From NCBI GenBank assembly GCA_900753295.1, contig CAADYQ010000127.1:1-5760 (forward strand): a DNA stretch of 5,760 nt. Reading direction: 5' to 3'. The first letter of the stretch is position 1, and each line of letters starts with the position of its first letter. Below the pieces are notes generated by a model. The model was not told where the DNA came from, ran no database searches, and worked only from the letters and a program-made list of their open reading frames with translations. Both the position numbers and the translations under genes were made by a program. Source of the DNA: Clostridia bacterium. GTDB taxonomy: Bacteria > Bacillota > Clostridia > Oscillospirales > CAG-272. Of the stretch, positions 1 through 5,630 are shown piece after piece.

Positions 1-102
1 GGCAGTCATCATACCGGCGGCACCGCCGCCGATAACAGCAACAGTTACCGAAGGATGCGCCGCAAATGCTTTGCCGCACACTTCAGTTCTGGGTTTTGTC
101 AT
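1..102 (-). CDS. FAD-binding flavoprotein, N-terminal fragment (BaiN/HI0933-like)
   Basis: Partial: only the first 34 codons are inside the window, and the frame runs open to base 1. Residues 19-34 form a beta strand followed by a Rossmann dinucleotide-binding loop, VAVIGGGAAGMM, with the GxGxxG glycines at residues 25, 27 and 30. A GGGAAGMM fingerprint at the N-terminus is typical of the HI0933/BaiN (aminoacetone-oxidase-like) family of cytoplasmic NAD(P)/FAD-dependent oxidoreductases; the substrate is usually unknown. The ATG at 102-100 is the only good start: it overlaps the end of the RpiR gene by 20 bases, in another frame. No strong Shine-Dalgarno precedes it (only a weak GGGATGA), so translation may depend on coupling to the upstream gene. 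The alternative GTG at 81-79 has no ribosome site either. The stretch before the Rossmann strand (about 18 residues) is somewhat long for the family. The FAD fold is fairly certain; the subfamily is less so. Confidence 0.8.
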   Translation of the reverse strand, partial: MTKPRTEVCGKAFAAHPSVTVAVIGGGAAGMMTA

Positions 103-946
103 ATACATCATATTCATCCCAGATGTGTTCGAGCTTTTCAAGGCGCTCACGTACATCATCCGGCTTTTTGCGTGCCACCGCCACGATTATCGCATTGATT
201 ATCGAAAGCGGAGCAACAAGGGAATCCACGAACGACACCATGTCGCTGCGTGCCAGGAGGAGCTGATCCGCTCCCGCGGCTATGGGCGACTGGCGGCTGT
301 CGGTGATCGAAATAACATCGGCGCCCGCGCCGGTCGCGTACTCAACGGCGTTTATTATCCGCTTTGAATAGCGCGGGAAGCTGATGGCTATAAGCACATC
401 CTCGGGACCTATGCTCATTATCTGCTCAAACATTTCACTGCCCGATGTTGTCTGAACGAACTTTACGTTATCAAGGATCATTCTGAAATTGAAGTTCAGA
501 AAGCCTGCAAGCGTTGAGGAGGACCGCACTCCGATTATGTATATCGAACGCGCGGCTACTATTTTTTCCACAGCCTCGTCGAACGACTTGCGGTCTATCT
601 CGTCAAGCGTGCGGCGTATCTTGTCCGCATCCGAGCCGAGGACCTTGTCAAGCACATCATCCTCACCGATGAGGCTGTTCGTCACATCGACACGCTGAAC
701 GGCGGTAAGGCGTGTGCGGATAAGCTCCTGGAGCGCCCTCTGCATTTCGGGATATCCGTCAAAGCCGACTTCAATGGCAAAACGGACGACCGTGGACTCC
801 GACACCTCAACGATAGAGCCGAGCCTTGACGCGGTCATATATGCCGCCTTGTCATAATGGTCAAGGATATACCTGGCAATGCGTTTCTGTCCCTTGGAAA
901 ATTCGGGCATACGCTCTTCCATAAGGACGAGTAAGTTTTTATTCAT
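83..946 (-). CDS. MurR/RpiR-family transcriptional regulator (HTH-SIS)
   Basis: A 287-residue cytoplasmic DNA-binding regulator, full length for the family. Residues about 1-78 are the RpiR helix-turn-helix domain: FSKGQKRIARYILDH at 16-30, then the recognition region TASRLGSIVEVSESTVVRF at 38-56 and GFDGYPEMQRAL at 61-72. Residues about 130-260 are a SIS sugar-phosphate-binding fold: IYIIGVRSSS at 135-144, ISFPRYSK at 188-195 and VISITDS at 211-217. Such proteins repress or activate sugar or amino-sugar genes in response to a phosphosugar; the effector here cannot be read from sequence. The frame extends to an ATG at 1012, but that codon lies inside a consensus promoter, so I use the ATG at 946, which fits the family N-terminus and has GGGAG 12 bases upstream. 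The gene overlaps the flavoprotein start by 20 bases, suggesting an operon. No sugar transporter or sugar enzyme is visible nearby. Confidence 0.93.
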   Translation of the reverse strand: MNKNLLVLMEERMPEFSKGQKRIARYILDHYDKAAYMTASRLGSIVEVSESTVVRFAIEVGFDGYPEMQRALQELIRTRLTAVQRVDVTNSLIGEDDVLDKVLGSDADKIRRTLDEIDRKSFDEAVEKIVAARSIYIIGVRSSSTLAGFLNFNFRMILDNVKFVQTTSGSEMFEQIMSIGPEDVLIAISFPRYSKRIINAVEYATGAGADVISITDSRQSPIAAGADQLLLARSDMVSFVDSLVAPLSIINAIIVAVARKKPDDVRERLEKLEHIWDEYDVYDKTQN

Positions 947-958
947 ACGATCAATACG

Positions 959-963
959 CTCCC
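959..963 (-). promoter_or_regulatory. Ribosome binding site for the RpiR gene
   Basis: GGGAG on the minus strand, 12 bases before the ATG at 946. The spacing is a little long, but this is the only purine-rich site in the leader, and it supports the short start over the ATG at 1012. Confidence 0.5.
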
Positions 964-991
964 GGTAGATTGTTATTTTATCAACAGATAA

Positions 992-1020
992 ATTATATCC
1001 CCCAAACAGCATTTTGTCAA
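992..1020 (-). promoter_or_regulatory. Consensus housekeeping promoter of the RpiR operon
   Basis: On the minus strand, TTGACA (1020-1015) is followed by exactly 17 bases and then TATAAT (997-992): both hexamers and the spacer match the sigma-70/sigma-A consensus perfectly. Transcription should start near 985, giving a leader of about 40 bases before the ATG at 946. It lies downstream of the exporter terminator, so the RpiR-flavoprotein operon is an independent unit. Because the promoter is so strong, regulation, if any, is likely by repression. Confidence 0.88.
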
Positions 1021-1032
1021 GTCATTTTGCAA
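1010..1032 (-). repeat. Short imperfect repeat overlapping the RpiR promoter -35
   Basis: The minus strand holds TTGCAAAATG (1032-1023) and TTGACAAAATG (1020-1010), sharing CAAAATG with a 13-base period and covering the -35 box. It is a possible operator, for example for autoregulation by RpiR, but it is short and AT-rich and may be chance. Confidence 0.3.
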
Positions 1033-1073
1033 CCTTTTGCGGGAATTATTCATCGGTGGCGGCAAATCCGATC

Positions 1074-1116
1074 AAAAGCGCAGGAGCCGGCGCACCAATG
1101 CGCGACCGCTCCTGCG
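1074..1116 (-). terminator. Intrinsic terminator of the ABC exporter operon
   Basis: Twelve bases after the second exporter gene's stop, the minus strand forms a perfect 9-bp outer stem (CGCAGGAGC at 1116-1108 with GCTCCTGCG at 1087-1079). Inside it a 5-bp stem (GCGCA/TGCGC, 1103-1099 with 1094-1090) closes a four-base loop. One C, then TTTT (1077-1074), follows. The T tract is short, but the stem is very GC-rich. It separates the exporter operon from the RpiR promoter. Confidence 0.75.
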
Positions 1117-1128
1117 TCAATTTTCAAT

Positions 1129-3033
1129 TCATTCCCCCGGAGCCTCCTCGGTATAATACTGCGCCTGCGCGTGCCACAGCTCGCTGTATTTCCCGCGGGG
1201 ATCGCCGAGAAGCGCCTCGTGCGTTCCCATCTGTACCACCGCGCCGCGATCGAACACCGCTATCTCGTCGCAGAATTTGCAGGACGAGAGCCTGTGACTG
1301 ATATACACCGCGGTCTTGTCCCCGGCTATGGTATCGAATTTCGAATATATCTCCGCCTCCGCAATCGGGTCGAGCGCCGCCGTCGGCTCGTCAAGAATTA
1401 TAAACGGCGAATCCTTGTAAAGCGCACGCGCAATGGCTATCTTCTGCTTTTCGCCGCCCGAAAATGCCACTCCGGTTTTTGAAAGCTCGGTATTGATGTA
1501 TGTCTCAAGCCCGCACTCGAGAGTGGAGAGACGTTCGCCGAAGCCGGCATCCTCAAGACATTTTTTTGCTTTTGCCTCATCGACGTCAACACCGCAGGCA
1601 ACATTTTCGCCGAGCGGCATCGAAAGCAGTCTGAAATCCTGGAACACGACCGAAAAGATATTGATGTAATCGTCATATCTGTACTTACGGATATCGATGC
1701 CGTTCAGAAATATCTGACCCTCGGTGGGGTCGTAAAGACGGCAAAGCAGCTTTATGAAGGTGGTCTTTCCGCTTCCGTTCATACCGACAACGGCAAGACG
1801 CGAACCCACGCGGAATTTCATATTCACGTGTCTCAGCGCATATGTCTCGCTTCCGGGATATTTGAACGACACATCGCGGAATTCGATCTCATAATTGCGG
1901 TCGGAGCGTTTTTCGGTTGTAAGGCTGCCCTGATACATACGGTTGGGCAGGTCGAGGAACCTGAACGTATCTTCAAGAAAACTTGCGTTATACATGACAG
2001 AACCCATGACCGCAATGAGCTTTGCAATGCCGCCGAAAAGCTGTGTGCTTGCGCCGACATACTGTGACACTGCGCCTATACCGAACGCTCCCGCGTATGC
2101 CTTGAGGCAGACGAAGAGGTAGACAACGCCCGAAAGCAGCACTGACATACATGACGATGCAGCGCAGAGCACCCCCATAGGTCCCTTTGCCCATTTTGCG
2201 AGCTGACAGCCCGGAGTGAAGTCGTTGAGCGCTTCAAAATGCACATCGCAAACATTTTCCTGCTGGCTGTACATCCTGAGGTCGGCGCTGCGGTCATGCG
2301 ATGTGTCGGCGCACATGAATCCGTAAAAACCAAACGCCCGGTTGCCGAAGCGTGCCATGGGAGCATACCGCTTATTATATTCACCGGCGCGGTTGCGCAG
2401 CGCCGGTCCCTCCAACGCCGCACCTATCATCGCGCCGATGACCGCAACGATGAGCCACGGACTTCCGATAAACGAAAGCTTACCGTCGGGAACGCGCGCC
2501 GCAAACATACCTACGGTCATTCCGATACCGCCGATAAGACCGAATACCGCGCTTACGGCGTCTTCGAAAAACGAGACAGTCCGGCACAAGCCGCTGCTGT
2601 TCCAGTTCCTGTTCTGCATTATGGTATCGTAAAGATCGCGCACCTTTTGCGATTCAATATCCTGAAAATCCATGCTGAGGTACTTATCCGCAAAAACACG
2701 GTTGAATATTATGTATGTGCGCTTATAATAAGCGCGCCAACGTCTGAGCAGTGCGCCGATAAGCGACGTAACGAGCGATACCGAAAGTATAAGTATCACG
2801 TAATTGCCGAGTCTTTGCGGATCGCGCGCCCCCGTCAGTTCGTCAATGAGCCGCGCCGAAAGCCATATCGCAAGATACGGACTGAGTGCCGAAAATGCAG
2901 AGGAAAGAAACGCGGTCACAAAAAGCATCGGGCAGCGCCCCGCAAACACACGCCATGCGCGCAGATTCAGCCGCCATGCATCGAAAAACGATATTTTCTT
3001 TTTATTATCGCTGTTTTTTTCGGTCTTACGCAT
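1129..3033 (-). CDS. ABC exporter half-transporter, second subunit (TMD-NBD fusion)
   Basis: A 634-residue half-transporter of the plasma membrane that should use ATP hydrolysis to export a substrate. The N-terminal half is a six-helix membrane domain, with hydrophobic stretches near 34-60, 76-96, 160-180, 187-207, 284-311 and 320-347. The ATPase domain (about 382-634) has an A-loop Tyr392, Walker A GMNGSGKTT at 417-425, Q-loop Gln465, signature FSGGE at 524-528, Walker B FIILDE at 544-549 with catalytic Glu549, D-loop ALD at 553-555 and switch His580. The signature starts with Phe instead of the usual Leu. There is no N-terminal C39 peptidase domain. The gene starts 8 bases inside the end of the first subunit's gene, and the two proteins share long motifs (DPTEG, LNGxDIRKY, VFQDF), so they look like tandem paralogues forming a heterodimer. 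Substrate unknown: a peptide, drug or lipid is possible. Confidence 0.93.
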   Translation of the reverse strand: MRKTEKNSDNKKKISFFDAWRLNLRAWRVFAGRCPMLFVTAFLSSAFSALSPYLAIWLSARLIDELTGARDPQRLGNYVILILSVSLVTSLIGALLRRWRAYYKRTYIIFNRVFADKYLSMDFQDIESQKVRDLYDTIMQNRNWNSSGLCRTVSFFEDAVSAVFGLIGGIGMTVGMFAARVPDGKLSFIGSPWLIVAVIGAMIGAALEGPALRNRAGEYNKRYAPMARFGNRAFGFYGFMCADTSHDRSADLRMYSQQENVCDVHFEALNDFTPGCQLAKWAKGPMGVLCAASSCMSVLLSGVVYLFVCLKAYAGAFGIGAVSQYVGASTQLFGGIAKLIAVMGSVMYNASFLEDTFRFLDLPNRMYQGSLTTEKRSDRNYEIEFRDVSFKYPGSETYALRHVNMKFRVGSRLAVVGMNGSGKTTFIKLLCRLYDPTEGQIFLNGIDIRKYRYDDYINIFSVVFQDFRLLSMPLGENVACGVDVDEAKAKKCLEDAGFGERLSTLECGLETYINTELSKTGVAFSGGEKQKIAIARALYKDSPFIILDEPTAALDPIAEAEIYSKFDTIAGDKTAVYISHRLSSCKFCDEIAVFDRGAVVQMGTHEALLGDPRGKYSELWHAQAQYYTEEAPGE

Positions 3034-4858
3034 CGCGCTTCACATCCTCTCTGTAATATTTGCTCTGCACCTCAAAAAGCTTTGCGTATTCCCCGCCGGC
3101 GGCGAGGAGAGATGCGTGTGTTCCCTCTTCGGCTATCCTGCCGTCCGCCAGGAACAGAATGCGGTCGCAAAAACGTGTGGAGGCGAGCCGGTGTGAGATG
3201 AAGAACGAAGTGCGCCCCTTGGTCATCTCGTTGTATCTGTTGTATATGTCGCTCTCCGCTATCGGATCGAGCGCAGCCGTCGGCTCATCGAGCAAAAGCA
3301 CCGGTCCGTCCTTGTAAAGCGCACGTGCAAGCATGAGACGCTGCGTCTCGCCGCCCGACAGCTCAACGCCGTCCTCCCAGACCTCGCGTCCGATATGAGT
3401 TTCATATTTTTGGGGCAGGGACTCTATCTTCCCCGTAAGCCCCGCCGCGTCGATGCAGCGGCGCACGCGCTCACCGTCTATGCCCGAAACGCACTGCGCC
3501 ACATTTTCGCTGACAGTTGCCTCAAGCACCGAAAAATCCTGAAACACCGATGAAAACAGCCTGTAATAATCGCGTCTGTTGTATTTTCTTATGTCCTCAC
3601 CGTTCAGCAGCACGCGCCCCTCGGTCGGGTCGAGCAGTCCGGATATCAGCTTGACGAGGGTCGTCTTGCCGGCACCGTTAAGACCGACAATGGCGACCTT
3701 CTCTCCCGGCTCTACCGTCAGATTTACATGGCTGAGCGTGTCCTTGGCGGCGCCGTCATAGCGGAAGGAAACGTCGTCAAGCTCTATTTTGCACGGCATA
3801 CCGGACTTAACTTTCAATGCCTCGCCGTCCTCGAACCGGAACGGTTCGGGGTAATTCAGAAATTCCATAAGAGCCGATAGCTTTATGCTGCCGCGATGAA
3901 GATCGGAAAAACCGCTCAGTATTCCGGTGACCCACGCCGTAAATCCGCTGACGGTCCCGAAATAAAAGAGGAACTGCGATGCGGGAAGCCCGTTTTTCAC
4001 CGTGAACGCAATAAGATAGGCATACGCAACGCCGTTGCGCAAAAGCGTTGCCAGCAGGTCAACGGCGTCTGCGGCAAAGTGTACCTTTTCGCGCTTCCCC
4101 ATAAAAGAATATACAAGCTTCAGCGTTTTATCGTGAACGTCCGAAAGCCATGTGCCGAGCCCGAAAATACGTATATCCTTAGCCGCCCCGCGGGATTCCG
4201 CAGTGTTCTCGATATACCCGAGCGTCTTGTCCAGCTCATCCCTCTCCTCGCGGTGGCGGTGATCCCATTCGTTGATTTTGTTACCGATAAAATAGCTTGC
4301 CGCCGATGTTGCGGTAACAATGACAGCCAGCCACGGATCAAGCCCGGTAAGGAAGGCAAGATAGATCGCAAAGCCGAGTATGTTTCTGACGATGGATTTG
4401 AGCGTAGACCATATTCCTTCGGTCGGCTCATTGTTGCCGCTACAAGCCCTGAACGCACTCCTGCAAAGCGTTGCAAAATCGGTCCTCAGCGTATTGGGAT
4501 ATGATGTTGACGAGCATTTCCGGGCGATCATGCGGATGAGCTGCTTTCTTACATATATTCTGCCGTAACCGGCATTTGTCCCGATGTATTCCGAAAGTCC
4601 CGAAAGCACGAGCTGTGCGCCGATAAATATCCCTATCGTAGCCAGAAGCGACCAAAGCGGCGCCGAGCTTTCTATCTGCCCGAGTATGACGGGTGAGATC
4701 ACCATCTCGGATACCGACAGTGCAACACGTATGACCGCCAGCGCAAACGCCAACACGATAACGCTTTTGTGAGTCCGCCATGCGGTTCCGAGCATGAATG
4801 CGGTGGTCTTTCGCATACTGTATTTCGGTTTTGTTTTTTCTTTTGTATTTTTACCCAT
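3026..4858 (-). CDS. ABC exporter half-transporter, first subunit (TMD-NBD fusion)
   Basis: A 610-residue inner-membrane half-transporter and likely heterodimer partner of the next gene. Hydrophobic segments lie near 32-62, 69-91, 153-172, 175-193, 265-286 and 292-317, giving a six-helix domain. The ATPase domain (about 356-610) carries A-loop Tyr367, Walker A GLNGAGKTT at 392-400, Q-loop Gln440, signature LSGGE at 500-504, Walker B LLLDE at 521-525 with catalytic Glu525, D-loop ALD at 529-531 and switch His556. All catalytic residues are present, so this subunit is not degenerate. The frame opens at an ATG at 4897, but that would add 13 residues whose codons run through the promoter -10 and ribosome site; I use the ATG at 4858, ten bases after GGAGG. 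The basic N-terminus (MGKNTKEKTKPKY) is a normal cytoplasmic start. It has its own promoter and a candidate response-regulator site upstream. The adjacent two-component genes suggest induced export of a signal or toxic compound (inference). Confidence 0.93.
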   Translation of the reverse strand: MGKNTKEKTKPKYSMRKTTAFMLGTAWRTHKSVIVLAFALAVIRVALSVSEMVISPVILGQIESSAPLWSLLATIGIFIGAQLVLSGLSEYIGTNAGYGRIYVRKQLIRMIARKCSSTSYPNTLRTDFATLCRSAFRACSGNNEPTEGIWSTLKSIVRNILGFAIYLAFLTGLDPWLAVIVTATSAASYFIGNKINEWDHRHREERDELDKTLGYIENTAESRGAAKDIRIFGLGTWLSDVHDKTLKLVYSFMGKREKVHFAADAVDLLATLLRNGVAYAYLIAFTVKNGLPASQFLFYFGTVSGFTAWVTGILSGFSDLHRGSIKLSALMEFLNYPEPFRFEDGEALKVKSGMPCKIELDDVSFRYDGAAKDTLSHVNLTVEPGEKVAIVGLNGAGKTTLVKLISGLLDPTEGRVLLNGEDIRKYNRRDYYRLFSSVFQDFSVLEATVSENVAQCVSGIDGERVRRCIDAAGLTGKIESLPQKYETHIGREVWEDGVELSGGETQRLMLARALYKDGPVLLLDEPTAALDPIAESDIYNRYNEMTKGRTSFFISHRLASTRFCDRILFLADGRIAEEGTHASLLAAGGEYAKLFEVQSKYYREDVKRDA

Positions 4859-4868
4859 TTGAATGCTA

Positions 4869-4873
4869 CCTCC
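4869..4873 (-). promoter_or_regulatory. Ribosome binding site deciding the first exporter start
   Basis: GGAGG on the minus strand, ten bases before the ATG at 4858. It lies downstream of the other candidate ATG (4897) and so selects the shorter protein. Confidence 0.7.
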
Positions 4874-4885
4874 GTTTCTGTACAG

Positions 4886-4894
4886 ATCATACCA
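4886..4894 (-). promoter_or_regulatory. Extended -10 promoter of the exporter operon
   Basis: The minus strand reads TGGTATGAT (4894-4886): an extended -10 (TGn) with a TATGAT hexamer, one mismatch from TATAAT. No recognisable -35 sits 16-18 bases upstream, as expected for a promoter needing an activator. The start point would be near 4879, leaving about 20 bases of leader holding GGAGG before the ATG at 4858. Confidence 0.55.
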
Positions 4895-4903
4895 CATAAA
4901 TAT

Positions 4904-4927
4904 CGTCCCCGGAATAATTCGGGGACG
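4904..4927 (-). promoter_or_regulatory. Strong hairpin between kinase and exporter genes
   Basis: CGTCCCCG (4904-4911) pairs perfectly with CGGGGACG (4920-4927); one wobble and one A-T pair extend it to about 10 bp around a four-base loop. On the transcribed strand ATATTTATG follows, which is T-rich but has no clean T run. It could be a weak terminator for the regulator-kinase transcript, an attenuator, or a protein-binding palindrome. Its upstream arm overlaps the first 21-base-period repeat copy. Confidence 0.5.
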
Positions 4928-4953
4928 AATCGTGTCCGCGGAGGGACGAATCG
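4922..4953 (-). repeat. 11-base direct repeat, 21-base period: candidate LytTR binding site
   Basis: GGGACGAATCG (plus-strand reading) occurs exactly at 4922-4932 and 4943-4953, so the copies start 21 bases apart, two turns of B-form DNA, on the same helix face. LytTR-domain regulators are known to bind imperfect 9-base direct repeats with about this period, usually just upstream of a weak -35. Relative to the predicted start near 4879 the copies centre near -48 and -69, normal activator positions. The bases match the published LytTR consensus only partly, so the call rests on spacing, position and the neighbouring LytTR gene. Confidence 0.55.
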
Positions 4954-4957
4954 CACG

Positions 4958-5620
4958 TCACACCTGCGGTATCAGTATTTCCGTCGTGAATGCGCCGTCT
5001 TCGGAGGCGCGGCTGACGTATCCCGCGTACTTCTCAATTATGCTGTCGATACGGATAAGCCCCAGCCCGTGTCCCTCTCCCTTGGTGGTGGAAAAGCGAC
5101 TGCCGTTCTTCGCGCGTTTCCTTACGGCGGTCAGATTGGTAAACGAAATATATAGCTGCGTGTTTTTCATATCCATGTAAACGCGTATCATGCGCTCGTC
5201 TTCCGGCAACTCAAGGCTTGCCTCTATCGCATTGTCGAAAAGGTTGCCTATTATCACGCAAAGATCGAGCTCCGACATACTGAGAGCCACCGGGATGTGC
5301 GCGTCGGCGGTCACATTTATATTTTTTGAGCGCGCAAGCGATATCTTGCTGTTGAGTATCGCATCCGCCATGCGGTTGCCGGTCTTTATCACCGTGTCAA
5401 CCGTCGCGAGGTCTGTGTCCAGCTTATCAAGATATGACTTTATCGCCTCCATATCGCCCTCGGCGGCGTATGCCTTGAGCGTCTGGATATGATTGCGGTA
5501 ATCATGCCGCCAGCCGCGCATCTGCCGGTACATATTCTCCACCTCGGCATAGTGCGTTTCGATAAGCTCGCGCTGATATGCGGCTATTCGCCGCTCGTTC
5601 CTTTTACTGATGAATGACAT
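4958..5620 (-). CDS. GHKL-domain sensor histidine kinase lacking a membrane domain
   Basis: A 220-residue kinase of the AgrC/LytS-like GHKL group that pairs with LytTR regulators. Residues 1-36 are polar and probably coiled-coil. The phosphoacceptor box is WRHDYRNH at 37-44, with His39 the likely phosphorylated residue, followed by a two-helix dimerisation segment to about 95. The ATP-binding domain follows: N-box NLFDNAIEA at 126-134 and G-box GEGHGLGL at 181-188, preceded by FSTTK at 176-180. AgrC-type kinases usually carry five to seven membrane helices before the histidine box; here none exists. It is not an obvious truncation: the ATG at 5620 has a GAGG six bases upstream, only 8 bases after the regulator's stop. 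Short membrane-free GHKL kinases of this type do occur in Clostridia to my recollection. The signal may be cytoplasmic or come through a membrane partner such as the exporter (inference). Confidence 0.9.
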   Translation of the reverse strand: MSFISKRNERRIAAYQRELIETHYAEVENMYRQMRGWRHDYRNHIQTLKAYAAEGDMEAIKSYLDKLDTDLATVDTVIKTGNRMADAILNSKISLARSKNINVTADAHIPVALSMSELDLCVIIGNLFDNAIEASLELPEDERMIRVYMDMKNTQLYISFTNLTAVRKRAKNGSRFSTTKGEGHGLGLIRIDSIIEKYAGYVSRASEDGAFTTEILIPQV

Positions 5621-5626
5621 GACTTA

Positions 5627-5630
5627 CCTC
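5627..5630 (-). promoter_or_regulatory. Ribosome binding site deciding the kinase start
   Basis: GAGG on the minus strand, six bases before the ATG at 5620 and overlapping the TGA stop of the regulator gene. It supports a genuine short kinase, not the remnant of a longer frame, and implies translational coupling. Confidence 0.65.

Noticed and set aside
970..1482. A 170-codon plus-strand frame crossing the RpiR-exporter gap
   Set aside because: It reads through the terminator hairpin, the RpiR promoter in reverse and the exporter C-terminus; no motif and no support for a gene.
2239..3201. A 320-codon open frame on the plus strand
   Set aside because: It lies wholly antisense to the conserved ABC exporter genes, has an arginine-rich composition typical of a shadow frame, no recognisable domain and no clear ribosome site.
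3896..4504. A 202-codon open frame on the plus strand
   Set aside because: Antisense to the membrane domain of the first exporter subunit, with no family motif; a by-product of codon bias on the opposite strand.
3026..4858. Bacteriocin-processing (C39 peptidase) exporter
   Set aside because: Neither subunit has the extra N-terminal domain of about 150 residues or its Cys-His motif; both begin a few dozen residues before the first membrane helix.
4943..4953. CRISPR or tandem-repeat array from the 11-base repeats
   Set aside because: Only two copies exist, with a 10-base gap; too few and too short for an array.
4859..4957. A peptide-signal gene or cyclic-peptide precursor in the kinase-exporter gap
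   Set aside because: I looked because AgrC-like systems often carry one. The gap is filled by repeats, hairpin, promoter and ribosome site; no small frame with a start, ribosome site and peptide-like sequence was seen.
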